NCBI GenBank assembly: GCA_037974665.1
Contig: CM075778.1
Coordinates: 22,510,001-22,574,000 of the forward strand
Direction of reading: 5' to 3'
Origin: Ehretia macrophylla
Taxonomy: Eukaryota; Streptophyta; Magnoliopsida; Boraginales; Ehretiaceae
DNA length: 64,000 bases
Part shown: positions 12,727-22,497 of the stretch, piece after piece
Numbering within the stretch: position 1 is the first letter of the stretch
How the letters are laid out: every line of letters starts with the position of its first letter
The notes under the pieces: generated by a model
Databases searched by the model: none
What the model saw: only the letters and a program-made list of their open reading frames with translations
Told to the model about the DNA's origin: nothing
Made by a program: the position numbers and the translations under genes

Positions 12727-15017
12727 TGTAACACCCCAACTCGACCACCACCTACATTCAGTCAGGAAGCAACGAAATTTTGACAGTATAACGACAGTAA
12801 CACGGACATTAGGGGTCTAAACCAACCCTTTAGAACTTCATACAACAAACTCCAAAGACTAACAACAACTCTACAACCATGTTAACAACCAACAACGCAA
12901 CCATATCCATATATTAAACAACCATTCAACAACCCAACCATAGATTACATGCCTCCGTTTCAACAACAATATCACTAAGTAAAACCACATACATACATAA
13001 CATATTATACTAGCTAAGCAACTTATTTAAATCCAAAAGTAAGACAACTAAACTAGCATAACACTTTTACTATCTTTAGATCAGTTTATACAATACAACC
13101 TTTAAAAGCTTGAAACTCTACAACATAAGTCATACTACAAAATAGCATAAAACATTCCAACTAAGCATCAGGATATGACTCTGGCACATAAGACTCTTCA
13201 ACAAAAGTCACATTCTCAGTCTCCTGAGGCACGTACCCATAGTCCTGTTTAGTAACACCTGCTTGCAGATAACGAATAAAAGTGAGCTTATATAAAACAA
13301 GCCCAGTGAGGAATTCTATAGATCTTTCACAAAACATCAACATTTCAATTTAAACACATAAATGACTATTCATTAAAAAAGGATACTCTAGTCGGTGTAG
13401 CTCCATATGCCATCACGATCTCAACCAACTTCTTGTAACCCCCCATTACACACACACCCGAGGTACCTCAACTAGCCCTTCCCTCCATGGCACCTCCGCC
13501 CATGCGAGCTGAGGGATGTCTATGATAGTCATGTCATTTTCAACCCGACAGCCCGATGCTGCCCGAGAGGTGGCACACACTTATCAAGACTCATGACAAT
13601 AATATTAAACATTCATATCACAGAAGGAAAACAAAAGTAGGTTGCCTATCTCCCGGCTCATCAACAATTAATCAGTTAACATCATTTCAATAACATAACA
13701 ACAATTAATCAAATAAACAACTAACAACTAAGTTAGATGACAAAGTAGGCCACCCAACTTAACATGCATTAAACCACACAACCAATCCTAAATCTAACCA
13801 TCAACAATCCGAGATTCAATCACTCAAACACCACCCAAACAACCAAAGACAATATTTCAACTTTTAAAGAAAACTACTCAAACTTCTAAAAGTCATAACT
13901 TACAATCTACTAATCCAATAACCTCCAAACCAGTTTCTACTACTCACCCACTCAAGCATCAACATTAACCCCCTCGGAAACCAACCATAATCCATCCAAA
14001 ACAAGCCCAACAACCCTAAAACATCAATGCAACATGGCTGATTTTTCCAGACTTTCACCACGACATCACAATCAAAATTTCGGCATTATAACATTACTAC
14101 CACGTATCTAACAAACTTTTAGAAGCTATAACCATCCAATTCCAACCACTACAACAACAACTATTCAACAACAAGCCAAAAACTCAACTTTAATACCTGA
14201 AAAATAGAAATACATGCTATTACCATTCAAAACTTATATAAACGCACATAAACGATCCTTGGCATCTACTAAGCAACAATCTAACAACAATTTAACATTT
14301 CATCGGATAAATAAACAGTTATATGAATTTGACAAAAATTAGCATTTTAAGATCTAGAATTTTTCTCTCACCTTTGATGTTATATGATGCAAGAAAGATG
14401 TGCAATAGGTGCCCAACAAGCAAAAACAAACTTTGGTTCAAGAGTTTTGGCCTCGATTTGCAATTTCTAAGAGAAAATTTGATCAAAAAGCCAAGCAAAA
14501 ATGCCTACAAGGTTTCGGCCATGTGTGTGAGTGTTTGTGGTGTTTGGGCTTTGTTTTGTTAGCAATATTGATATATTATGCATATATAAGACTAGTCAAC
14601 AAAAATAATAAAAGTCAAAGTTAGTATTTTTTTAGTCTTTTAATTGTTTTATAGTCTTTTAATTCTATTTCTTGACTATTTTGCTCACCAACATGCAATT
14701 AACTCCTAGACTATTTTAAGTAGTATATTTTTAGTTGACAACAAGTTTCACATGTAAAGATTTTCACCTGACTCGGTTAAAAACTCGATTTTCACAAAAG
14801 AATGTGTAAAAACCTTTAAAATTCCTAATCCAATTTAAAATTTGTTTAAATCAAACACGGGTCTACAAATATCTGAGGACTAGGTTTTAAGATGTTTAAA
14901 ACACTCGTGTAAAAATTTTAGCGGACGTGCATTCAAAACACTATTCACAAAAACCGACAATAAAATTTCTGGTGCCGTTTTAGATGAAAATTTCATGAAT
15001 GCACACTTAGCATGTAA
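12727..15017 (-). repeat. Element B right (5') LTR, main part
   Basis: It starts TGTAACACCCC and is interrupted by element C after TGTAA (15013-15017); the last 100 bases resume at 35021. It contains the GC-rich island near 13490-13580, the hairpin at 13284-13304 and the TATA-like site near 14580-14590. Confidence 0.92.
13259..14371 (-). other. candidate LTR-internal intron in element B
   Basis: On the minus strand the leader ATGGCCGAAACC starts at 14522, CATCAAAG/GTGAGAG gives a donor at 14371, and CTGCAAGCAG/GTG gives an acceptor ending at 13259. The intron would be 1113 bases and in phase 1 relative to the ATG. The downstream frame 13258-13161 (32 codons with stop) reads QDYGYVPQETENV and ends SYVPESYPDA. 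The leader has an in-frame TAG at codon 6, so continuous translation from this ATG is not supported. In the left LTR the acceptor is changed to CAAG/TG. Confidence 0.42.
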
Positions 15018-15802
15018 TGTGAAACCCCACTTTTCTATCTTGTCTCGTTTTGCGTGTTTATTCTCATTTTGCGTGTTTATTCTTGTTTTGCGTGAATTAA
15101 CCAGTCTATGTGCTATATGACTTAAAATGTGGTAATTTTGATATTAATACTCCTAGAACATGCTAAATGTGCATTCATGAAATTTTAATAAAAAACGGAG
15201 TCAGAAATTTTATCGTCGATTTTTAGTGAATAGTATTTTTGAAACACGTCCGCTAAAATTTTGAAACTGGTCTTTTTAACCCTTCTAGACCTAGTCCTCG
15301 GACTTTAATAGACCTCTGTTTGATAAAAACGGTTTTCAAATCAGCTTAGGAATTTATTAGGGTTTTTACACCGACTTTTATAAAAATCGAGTTTTAAGCC
15401 TACTCGGGTGGAATTGTTTGATTGTAAAACTTCTTGTCACCTAGAAATAAATTATTTGAGATAGTTTAAGTGTTAATTTAATAGTTGAGCAAGAAATACT
15501 CAAGAAATGAATTAAAAGACTAAAAATACAAGTAAAAGACTAATTTAAACTAACTTTGACTAATTTTAAATGTTCACCAATATGCATATATCACCAACAC
15601 ACACTCAAAAAGCACAAAAACACACTCAAAAACACCTAGATGGCCGAGAGTTTCATGGGAGAATAAGCCAAGGAATTTTCAAGGTTTTCAAAGCAAATTT
15701 TCAAAGAAAAACCTAGTTTTTGTCCGTAGAACTTCATGCTAAGTTGGATTCCGCTTCTTGGGCACGCATTGCACGCATATCTAGGCTTTTATCGCATCAA
15801 AG

Positions 15803-17032
15803 GTGAGAGAAAAATTCTAGATCTCAAAACTCATATTTTATGTTTATGCGTATAAATAATTATTGAACCGTTAGAATGTTAATTTGAAGTTAGATTATTG
15901 CTCCATGCATGCTAGGGATCATTTATATGTATTCTTACGAGATTTGAACCGTTGTAGCAAAATTATTTATTTTTGGGTATTTAAAGTTGATTAATTTGCT
16001 AAATGTTGATTATCTTAAGTTGTATTGGTCGAAATCGATTACTGTCGATTTCTAAAAATTTGATAATTACATGGTAGCGCCGTTGTAATGCCGAATTTTT
16101 GATTGTGATGTCCGTGCTAAAATCCAGAAATTTCAGCCATGACACACTAGGGTTTTAGGGTTATTGGGCATGATTTGGAAGTGTTTTGGTTGGTTTCCGA
16201 GGGGGCTAATGTAGTTGATTGATTGGGTGAGTGATAGAAACTGATTTGGAGTTGTTTGGATTAGTAGAATATAAGATATGAATATTTGAAGTTTAGGTTG
16301 TCTTTCTTTAAAATGTTAAATTATGCCTTTAGTTGATTGGGTGTGGTTTGAGTGATTGAATTGTGAGATGATGATGGGTAAACTAGGTTTTGATTGTGTG
16401 TTTAATGCATGCTTGGTTGGATGGCCTACTTTGTCATCTAACTTAGGTATTAATTGTTAAATTGATTATTGATGTTATTATGATGATAATATGATTATTG
16501 ATTGATTATTGATTGATGATTGATGCCGGGAGATAGGCAGTTCTCATATTATTGATTGATTATTGCTTGATGATTGATGCCGGGAGATAGGCAATTCTCA
16601 TATTATTGATTGATTATTGATTGATGATTGATGTTTATTATTATTGTTGAGTCTTTGGTATGTGTGTGCCACCTCTCGAGCAGCATCGGGCTGTCGGGTT
16701 GATAACGGCATAACTACCAAAGACTACCTCCAGCTCGCATGACGGAGGTGTCATGGAGGGAGAGGTTATTAGGGTACCTCGGGTGCGTGAGTTTATGGGA
16801 GCCACAAGAAGGCTATTATGATCGTGATGGCGTTTGGAGCTACACCAACTAGTTTATCCTTTATTGAATGATCATTATAGATTATGTGATGATAGTATTA
16901 TTGATGTTATTGTGTGTTTACTTGCTCAAAGGATCATTTTCCAAGGAGTATAGTGAATAATGTTAGAGATCTATCGGATCCTCACTGGGCTTATTTTATA
17001 TAAGCTCACTCTCTATTATTGCATGCTTACAG
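15803..17032 (+). other. candidate LTR-internal intron in element C
   Basis: The leader ATGGCCGAGAGT begins at 15640. CATCAAAG/GTGAGAG is at 15802/15803 and CATGCTTACAG/GTG at 17032/17033, giving a 1230-base candidate intron in phase 1 from the ATG. The following frame 17033-17133 reads QDYGYVPPEEENV and ends ESYP before TGA. The right LTR keeps the same sites (donor 33342/33343, acceptor 34501/34502, frame to 34602) with the same 101-base second segment. Two in-frame stops (codons 9 and 30) interrupt the leader. Confidence 0.45.
16495..16640 (+). repeat. 54-bp tandem duplication in the left LTR of C
   Basis: GATGCCGGGAGATAGGCA occurs at 16522 and 16576, with the flanking TTGATTATTG-type sequence repeating every 54 bases. 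The right LTR (near 34050) and solo LTR S1 instead carry one copy followed by a block containing CTGTCCTCCTGTGAATG. The left copy has therefore been rearranged. Confidence 0.75.
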
Positions 17033-17552
17033 GTGTCCTTTCGCAAGACTACGGGTACGTGCCTCCTGAAGAGGAAAATGTGGAAAATGTGCCTTATGTG
17101 GATGAGTCTTATGTTCTGGAGTCTTATCCTTGATGTTGTATTGTTTTACTATCTTGTATATTATTTAGTAGACTTTTATATGCTTTGTAGTTCATAATGT
17201 AAAAGATGTTGAAAAGATAATGAATTAGTTGATGCTATCTTAGTAGTCTTTCTTTTGTCTATGTTTAGGTTGCTAGGTTGGTATCAATACATTTTTGCAA
17301 TGTATATTCGGGTTCATGTATTATGTTGGAACGGAGGTGTATAACAAAGAATGATTATGGTGTAATATGGTTATGTTATATGTTGTTATTTTATTGAGGA
17401 GTTGTTTATTGTATGGTTATGGAGTTGATGTATGATGTTCTAATGAGGTTGGTTTAGAGCCTCGGAATCCTATTTACTGTCATTATACTGCCAAAATTCT
17501 GATGCGTCCTGACTGATCGTAGGTGGGGTTGAGTTGGGGCGTGACATTTAAG

Positions 17553-17565
17553 TGGTATCAGAGCG
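17553..17565 (+). other. Element C primer-binding site
   Basis: TGGTATCAGAGCG lies six bases after the LTR end GGCGTGACA. It is the initiator tRNA-Met type PBS. Confidence 0.88.
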
Positions 17566-17814
17566 CATGTTAGTTGTCAGCCGGGTTATTCTTGGAATGT
17601 GGGTAATGGTCTTAGCATGAAAGTATGTATGAAAAGAAAGAAATGTGAACTATGTATTAATATGATTAAATGATTAAGTGATTATGTGATTTAGTGCTTA
17701 TGTGATTATGTGATCAATTTGTTTATGTGTTTTATATGAGTTTGTTGTTATGTGTTAATAGTTGTTTATAACCTGTTTACGTGCTATAACTGTGCTAACT
17801 CTTTGATTAATAGA

Positions 17815-19663
17815 ATGGCCGCTAGACCAAGGACCAGAGATAAGCCCGAGGTAGTAGATGAGACTCCTGGTAATGCGGCACCTGGTCATGATAAGGGTGA
17901 TGATCGTTTGGGGGCAACTATGGAGAGGATTGCTGAGTTAGTGGCCGGACAGGCTCAGTTGATAGTAGGGCAAGCTGCCCAGACTCAGGCTTGGCAGGCT
18001 CAGTTGTTGAATGTACAGGGTGGAAACCACGGGCGTGGTACCCTGAAAGAGTTCTTAGGGTATCATCCGCCTAGATTTCAGGGGAAACCCAATGATCGCA
18101 AGGCTGAAGCGTGGATTAGTAAGGTGGAGAAGATTTATGATCCTCTTGATTATACCGATGAGCAGAAGGTTTCCGTTGCCGTGTACTTGCTGGATGATGA
18201 GGCAAAAGAATGGTAGCGCACGGTGAGAACTAGCTGGGCGACTCAGGGTATTCCGTATGTTTAGGGTACCTTTCTGTTAGCTTTTCGGGCAAAGTATGTC
18301 CCGAGGATCGCGAGGAAGCGGAGAGACGCTGAGTTTCTGTCTCTGATTCAGGGGGATGCCTCAGTGGCTCAGTATGAGGCCACCTTCACTCGATTGTCCT
18401 GGTATGCACCAGAGTATGTGGCTGATGAGGAGCGGAGGACTCGTAGCTTTATGTTGGGGTTGAGGCCCGAGATTCAGGATGTGATAGCTCTGAATCGATA
18501 TGATATATTCACTGAGGCCTTTGAGGCAGCTTCTAGGTTAGAAAAGAGGAAGGGGGAACATATTGTATCTAGCCAGCCTAGTAAGAGGCCTTATCAACTG
18601 CAGTTTCAGTAGGGTATGTATAGGCCTCTTGTACAGCAGGTTGTGTACAGGCCGCCAGCTCAGCAGGGTTCTTTCAGGCCACAAGGTCAGCAGAGTTATT
18701 ATCGGCCTCAGTTTCAGCAGGGGTCATATCAGGTTCAGTCCCAATTTAGGCTAGCCCAGTCTCAGGGTCAGTACAGGCCTAGTTTGGTAAAGCCTCAGCA
18801 GCAAGCTGGTTCAGCTGTTTCTTCAGCTTCTGGTTCTTCCAGGGGCAGTGTTAACGCATCATTACCGCAGTGTACACACTGCAAGCGCACGGGGCATGTG
18901 GAGGCCGATTGCAGAGTGAAAGCAGGGACATGTTTAGGATGCGACAACAATCAGCACAGGGTGAGAGATTACCCTAGATATTCGAGGACTGAGGGTCGGA
19001 TAGCGACTCAGGGTTATCAGGGCCGACCTGCGGCCAGTGCACCTCAGCAGCAGAGGGTCCAAGCTCAGGCCTACGCAGTTGACTTAGAGGAGATGCCTGA
19101 GGAAACTGCAGTGGTGGAAGGTAACTTCCTTATACTTGATCAACTTGTTAAAGTGTTGATTGATTCTGGTGCTACGCATTCTTTCATTACTCCTGCTTGT
19201 GTGCAACATGTTAATTTGCAACCTAAAAGATTGTCTTATGTGGTTGAGATTAGTACCTCTTTGACTGATAAGTATGTTATTGGCTTAGTATGTAAGGATT
19301 GTATAATTCATGTTAAGGGGTATAATTTTCCTTCGAACCTTATCTTATTTCCTATCCGGGGGTATGATGTTATCTTGGGTATGGATTGGCTTTCTAAGTA
19401 TGATGCCCAGTTGAACTGTAGAACCAAGGTAGTACAGTTTCGTTTTCCAGATCAGCCAGTAGTTGAGGTAGTAGGGAACCGGGGTGCTAAGACGAGTTTT
19501 GTTATCTTAGCAACTAAAGCTGTTAAGTTGGTGAGTAAAGGGTGTTCGGGTTATCTAGCTTATTTGATCAACAAGCCATCTGATAAGCTACAGCTGGAAG
19601 AAGTCCCTATTATTCGAGAATATCCCAATGTATTTCCCGAGGAGTTGCCAGGGTTACCGCCAG
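17815..19663 (+). pseudogene. Element C gag-protease, 5' half of the split polyprotein
   Basis: It starts at ATG 17815 (MAARPRTRDKPEV). Gag includes LKEFLGYHPPRFQGKPNDRK, then a Gln-rich region with repeated RPPAQQ/RPQGQQ-like units at about 18616-18790, then zinc knuckles CTHCKRTGHVEADC and CLGCDNNQHRVRDY. The last Cys of the second knuckle is Tyr. Protease has VLIDSGATHSFI near 19160. In-frame stops are TAG at 18214, 18262 and 18610; the first two sit where relatives suggest Trp and the third at a Gln codon. The frame is otherwise intact up to the insertion of D at 19663 and resumes at 29682. Confidence 0.92.
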
Positions 19664-22147
19664 TGTGACGCCCGAGAATTTGCCATGCATTTAATTACTG
19701 TTGCATCCCTTGTTTGTGCATTTACTTCTATGCCTTATTAATTGACTTTGTGACTACTATTCACTCCGTTTTTAAAATGCTTTCTATTAGTTAATTAGCA
19801 TTTTTATTAAATCATATTAATTGTAAAAGTAGTGGGAAAAATGTGCATTTGAATTAAAGGCGTTAGGAGGGCTCGTTTAGAAAATAATTTTAGAAGTCAA
19901 GTGAATAGTGTTACGTAACTAACTTAGGTAATTAATTAGCTAGCATATATTTTTACATCTAAGCTCGTTTTGGAGCTAGCAACGCGCATTTTATTAGACC
20001 ACTTAAGCACCCAAAGGACCCCACCTCAACTCAAACCCTTATTATATCACTTAAACACACAAAATGCAAAAGAAAAAAAAAAAAAAAGCTGAAGAGCAGC
20101 CCCAAAAACCCGACAGCCCCTCTTTGCTTATGGGAGCATTTTTCCATCTTCAACTCTCCAAATCAAGCCAAGACAAGCCTTGAGCAAGTGGATTAGGGTG
20201 TCCTCAAGCCTCCTAGGTGTTCCTACGCGTAGTGGTGAGGGATTTCATGACTTGTTTTTGCATTTTTAAATAATTGCTCATTTCTTGAATCGTTGGAGAT
20301 ATGTTTAAATGCCATTGTAAATGTTATCTATGCCAATATACTATCTATATGAATGCTAGAGAACACTTTTGAACCGTCGTTTCGCAATTTAAACGGTTAG
20401 AATCGTTAGTTTGATTTCTAGGGTGAATAGTGACGTTTTTTCTAGGGTTTTGTGAAATTGCTCGAATTGACTTGAATTAATGCTTCTAATTGATGCCTTA
20501 GGTGCTAGTGAAGATAATTAAATAACCCCGTACACTTGCATTGCCCTTAAATCGCCTAAAAATGGAAAATAGCCGACTTTAAGTTGGGGCTTTTGGTGTT
20601 AATGCGAATCCGGGTGGATTCGGGCTTCGATTCTAGTTTCCTTAGGCTACCTAGGTGCTATAGATGCCTTGATATCCCTTGTTTGAAGCCCGGACAATGT
20701 AGGTGTGGTTTAAAGCCAAAAGAGGGAAATTGGGGCTTTCGGGGTAAACGCGGGCATTTGATTGAGTTCGAGGGTTGAAAGGGTACTTTGGGGGTTAGTT
20801 AGAAGGTTGGGAGAGTTTCTTTTGAAAATGAAATCATTAACTTTGGTTTAGAAGAGAAATAGATCGAAAAACAAAGGGGTTTAGGTGCAATTTAAGTTGT
20901 TTCACACTTCTAAACCCATGTCAGGACTTCTTAAGTGTTTATATATGATTTTAAATTGATTTGGAGCTTTTGGAATGATTCTATGCTTATATGGTATAAG
21001 TTCATTTGTAAACTGCTTATTAGCTTCTATTTTTGCTTCTATCCTAACTGCAACGAGGTCAACCTACTTTGTTGATCCTCATATGTGTTAACGCTTATAT
21101 TATTGTTATTAACTTGCCATCGTTGAGTGCATTGCATAATGGTTGCGCAACCATAGTGTCGGGGCGGATGTGTTGAATATCGGCTGGGCGGCAGAGGGCT
21201 TGCCGGTGGATATTCAAACTCCGTACCCTATTCCCTCATTCGCCTGGTCCGGAGATTGCCAGGGGATGTTGGGTCGTAGGATTCGGGGTACATCCGAAGT
21301 ACACCCACTGGAGTGATTGGGGTTATGCCGGCTTATCGTGATCGTGCTCGTGGTTCGTGGATCGTGATTGAAGACCAGTGAAGATTGGTGTATAGGGGAT
21401 TGTTGAAATGTATCCTTTTAATTGTGTGGTTATTTAAGTTTTATTGATTCTTAAATTGATAAAGTGTTATTGTTGTGTAATTGTATTATCTGTTGCATTG
21501 CACGCCCCGGGACTATATCCCTCACTGGGCAACAGTGGTTGCTCATACCTCGATATCTGTTTCAGGAGACGCTGAGGGTGATCCCCAGCTTGTTGATTTA
21601 GTTGAGGAAGAAGAAGTTCAGATCGAGCCTTACCTTAGTTGCTGTGTCTGATAACTTGAGGTGGTTAATGATTTTGTTGCTATGTGGAAGACTCCTCTGA
21701 TTACTTTATGTAATATTTTGTAGCCCAAGGGCTTTGTATATGTTTGTTGTATAAGCCGAAGATTAGATGGTTGGGTTGTAGCTTTGAAAGTCTATGAACT
21801 GTAATAACTTTTATTCTTGCCTTATTTCCTTGCATGCTTGGGAGTGGATGGTTAATGTAGAATGCTTTACTCCTTAAGTTGTTTTATTGATTTCCTAGAA
21901 TGTTATGATTATAAGACTATGCTGTCAACTAGTTCTCGCATGCTTGTGTGTTTTGGAGGTATTGCGTACTATAAGGCTCGGATGGCCTTATAGCTTTATT
22001 GTTTAATTGGGAAAAGCTGTATTGTATTGTTGGGACCTTGTTTAAGTGTTTACAGGTTTTTAGAATGTCCACGGTACAGAGGAGACTCTGTCCGTGCGTC
22101 GGGTCCGGACTTAACCTTTAGCTTGGGGGTTGGGTCGGGGCGTGACA
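19664..22147 (+). repeat. Element D left (5') LTR
   Basis: A TATA-like TTATTATATCAC at 20039-20050 precedes a CACACAAAATGC leader. It holds a homopolymer A run (15 As; 16 in the other LTR), a GC-rich island at about 21120-21350, a hairpin at 21527-21544, and a second hairpin at 22071-22095 (ACGG-ACAGAG pairing with CTCTGT-CCGT). Confidence 0.95.
20235..21565 (+). other. candidate LTR-internal intron in element D
   Basis: CGTAGTG/GTGAGG at 20234/20235 and ATATCTGTTTCAG/GAG at 21565/21566 would bound a 1331-base intron. The next segment, 21566-21651, reads GDAEGDPQLVDLVEEEEVQI with the first base taken from the upstream exon, and ends at TGA. In that frame the leader is open back to a TGA near 20090 but has no ATG. 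The right LTR has the same sites at 27764/27765 and 29094/29095. Confidence 0.4.
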
Positions 22148-22153
22148 TTTAAG

Positions 22154-22165
22154 TGGTATCAGAGC
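22154..22165 (+). other. Element D primer-binding site
   Basis: TGGTATCAGAGC lies six bases after the LTR end GCGTGACA. It is the initiator tRNA-Met type PBS. Confidence 0.9.
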
Positions 22166-22497
22166 TATAGATTGCATGAAGCCGGGTTAAATTTCTCGGT
22201 CTGTGGGTAGAGACTTGTTATGTGACTTTGTGAATACATGAGTCTTTGATTTTGATTGACCTAAGTGAAATTTGAATAAGGAATGAACATGCTAGCATGG
22301 AAATAGAATATCAAGAGTCTAGAATGTCAAGTATGATCTAGTGATTTATGTTTACTTCAAGAATGTGGAATATTTATTTGAATTCCTATGTACTTGTCTT
22401 TATGTGAATCTAATTGGACTTTTCTTTATATGTTTACTTATAAATTGCATATATACATATATACCTGTCATAACACTTTGCATTCTAGCTATTCGTG

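Larger units (their letters stand above)
15018..17546 (+). repeat. Element C left (5') LTR
   Basis: Near its start a 19-20-bp unit (TTTTGCGTGTTTATTCTCG-like) is repeated three times at about 15048-15108. A TATA-like CATATATC at about 15585-15592 is followed by a CACACA-rich leader. A GC-rich island lies at about 16665-16815, and the hairpin is at 16987-17007. Confidence 0.93.

Noticed and set aside
20584-20778. 64-codon frame in both D LTRs (also 28114-28308) as a gene
   Set aside because: The two copies are identical only because the LTRs are. It lies inside the candidate intron and has no relative in other LTRs.
22495-22497. In-frame GTG one codon before the D gag-pol ATG as the start
   Set aside because: GTG is not a normal plant start. 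The ATG at 22498 follows directly and fits the family.
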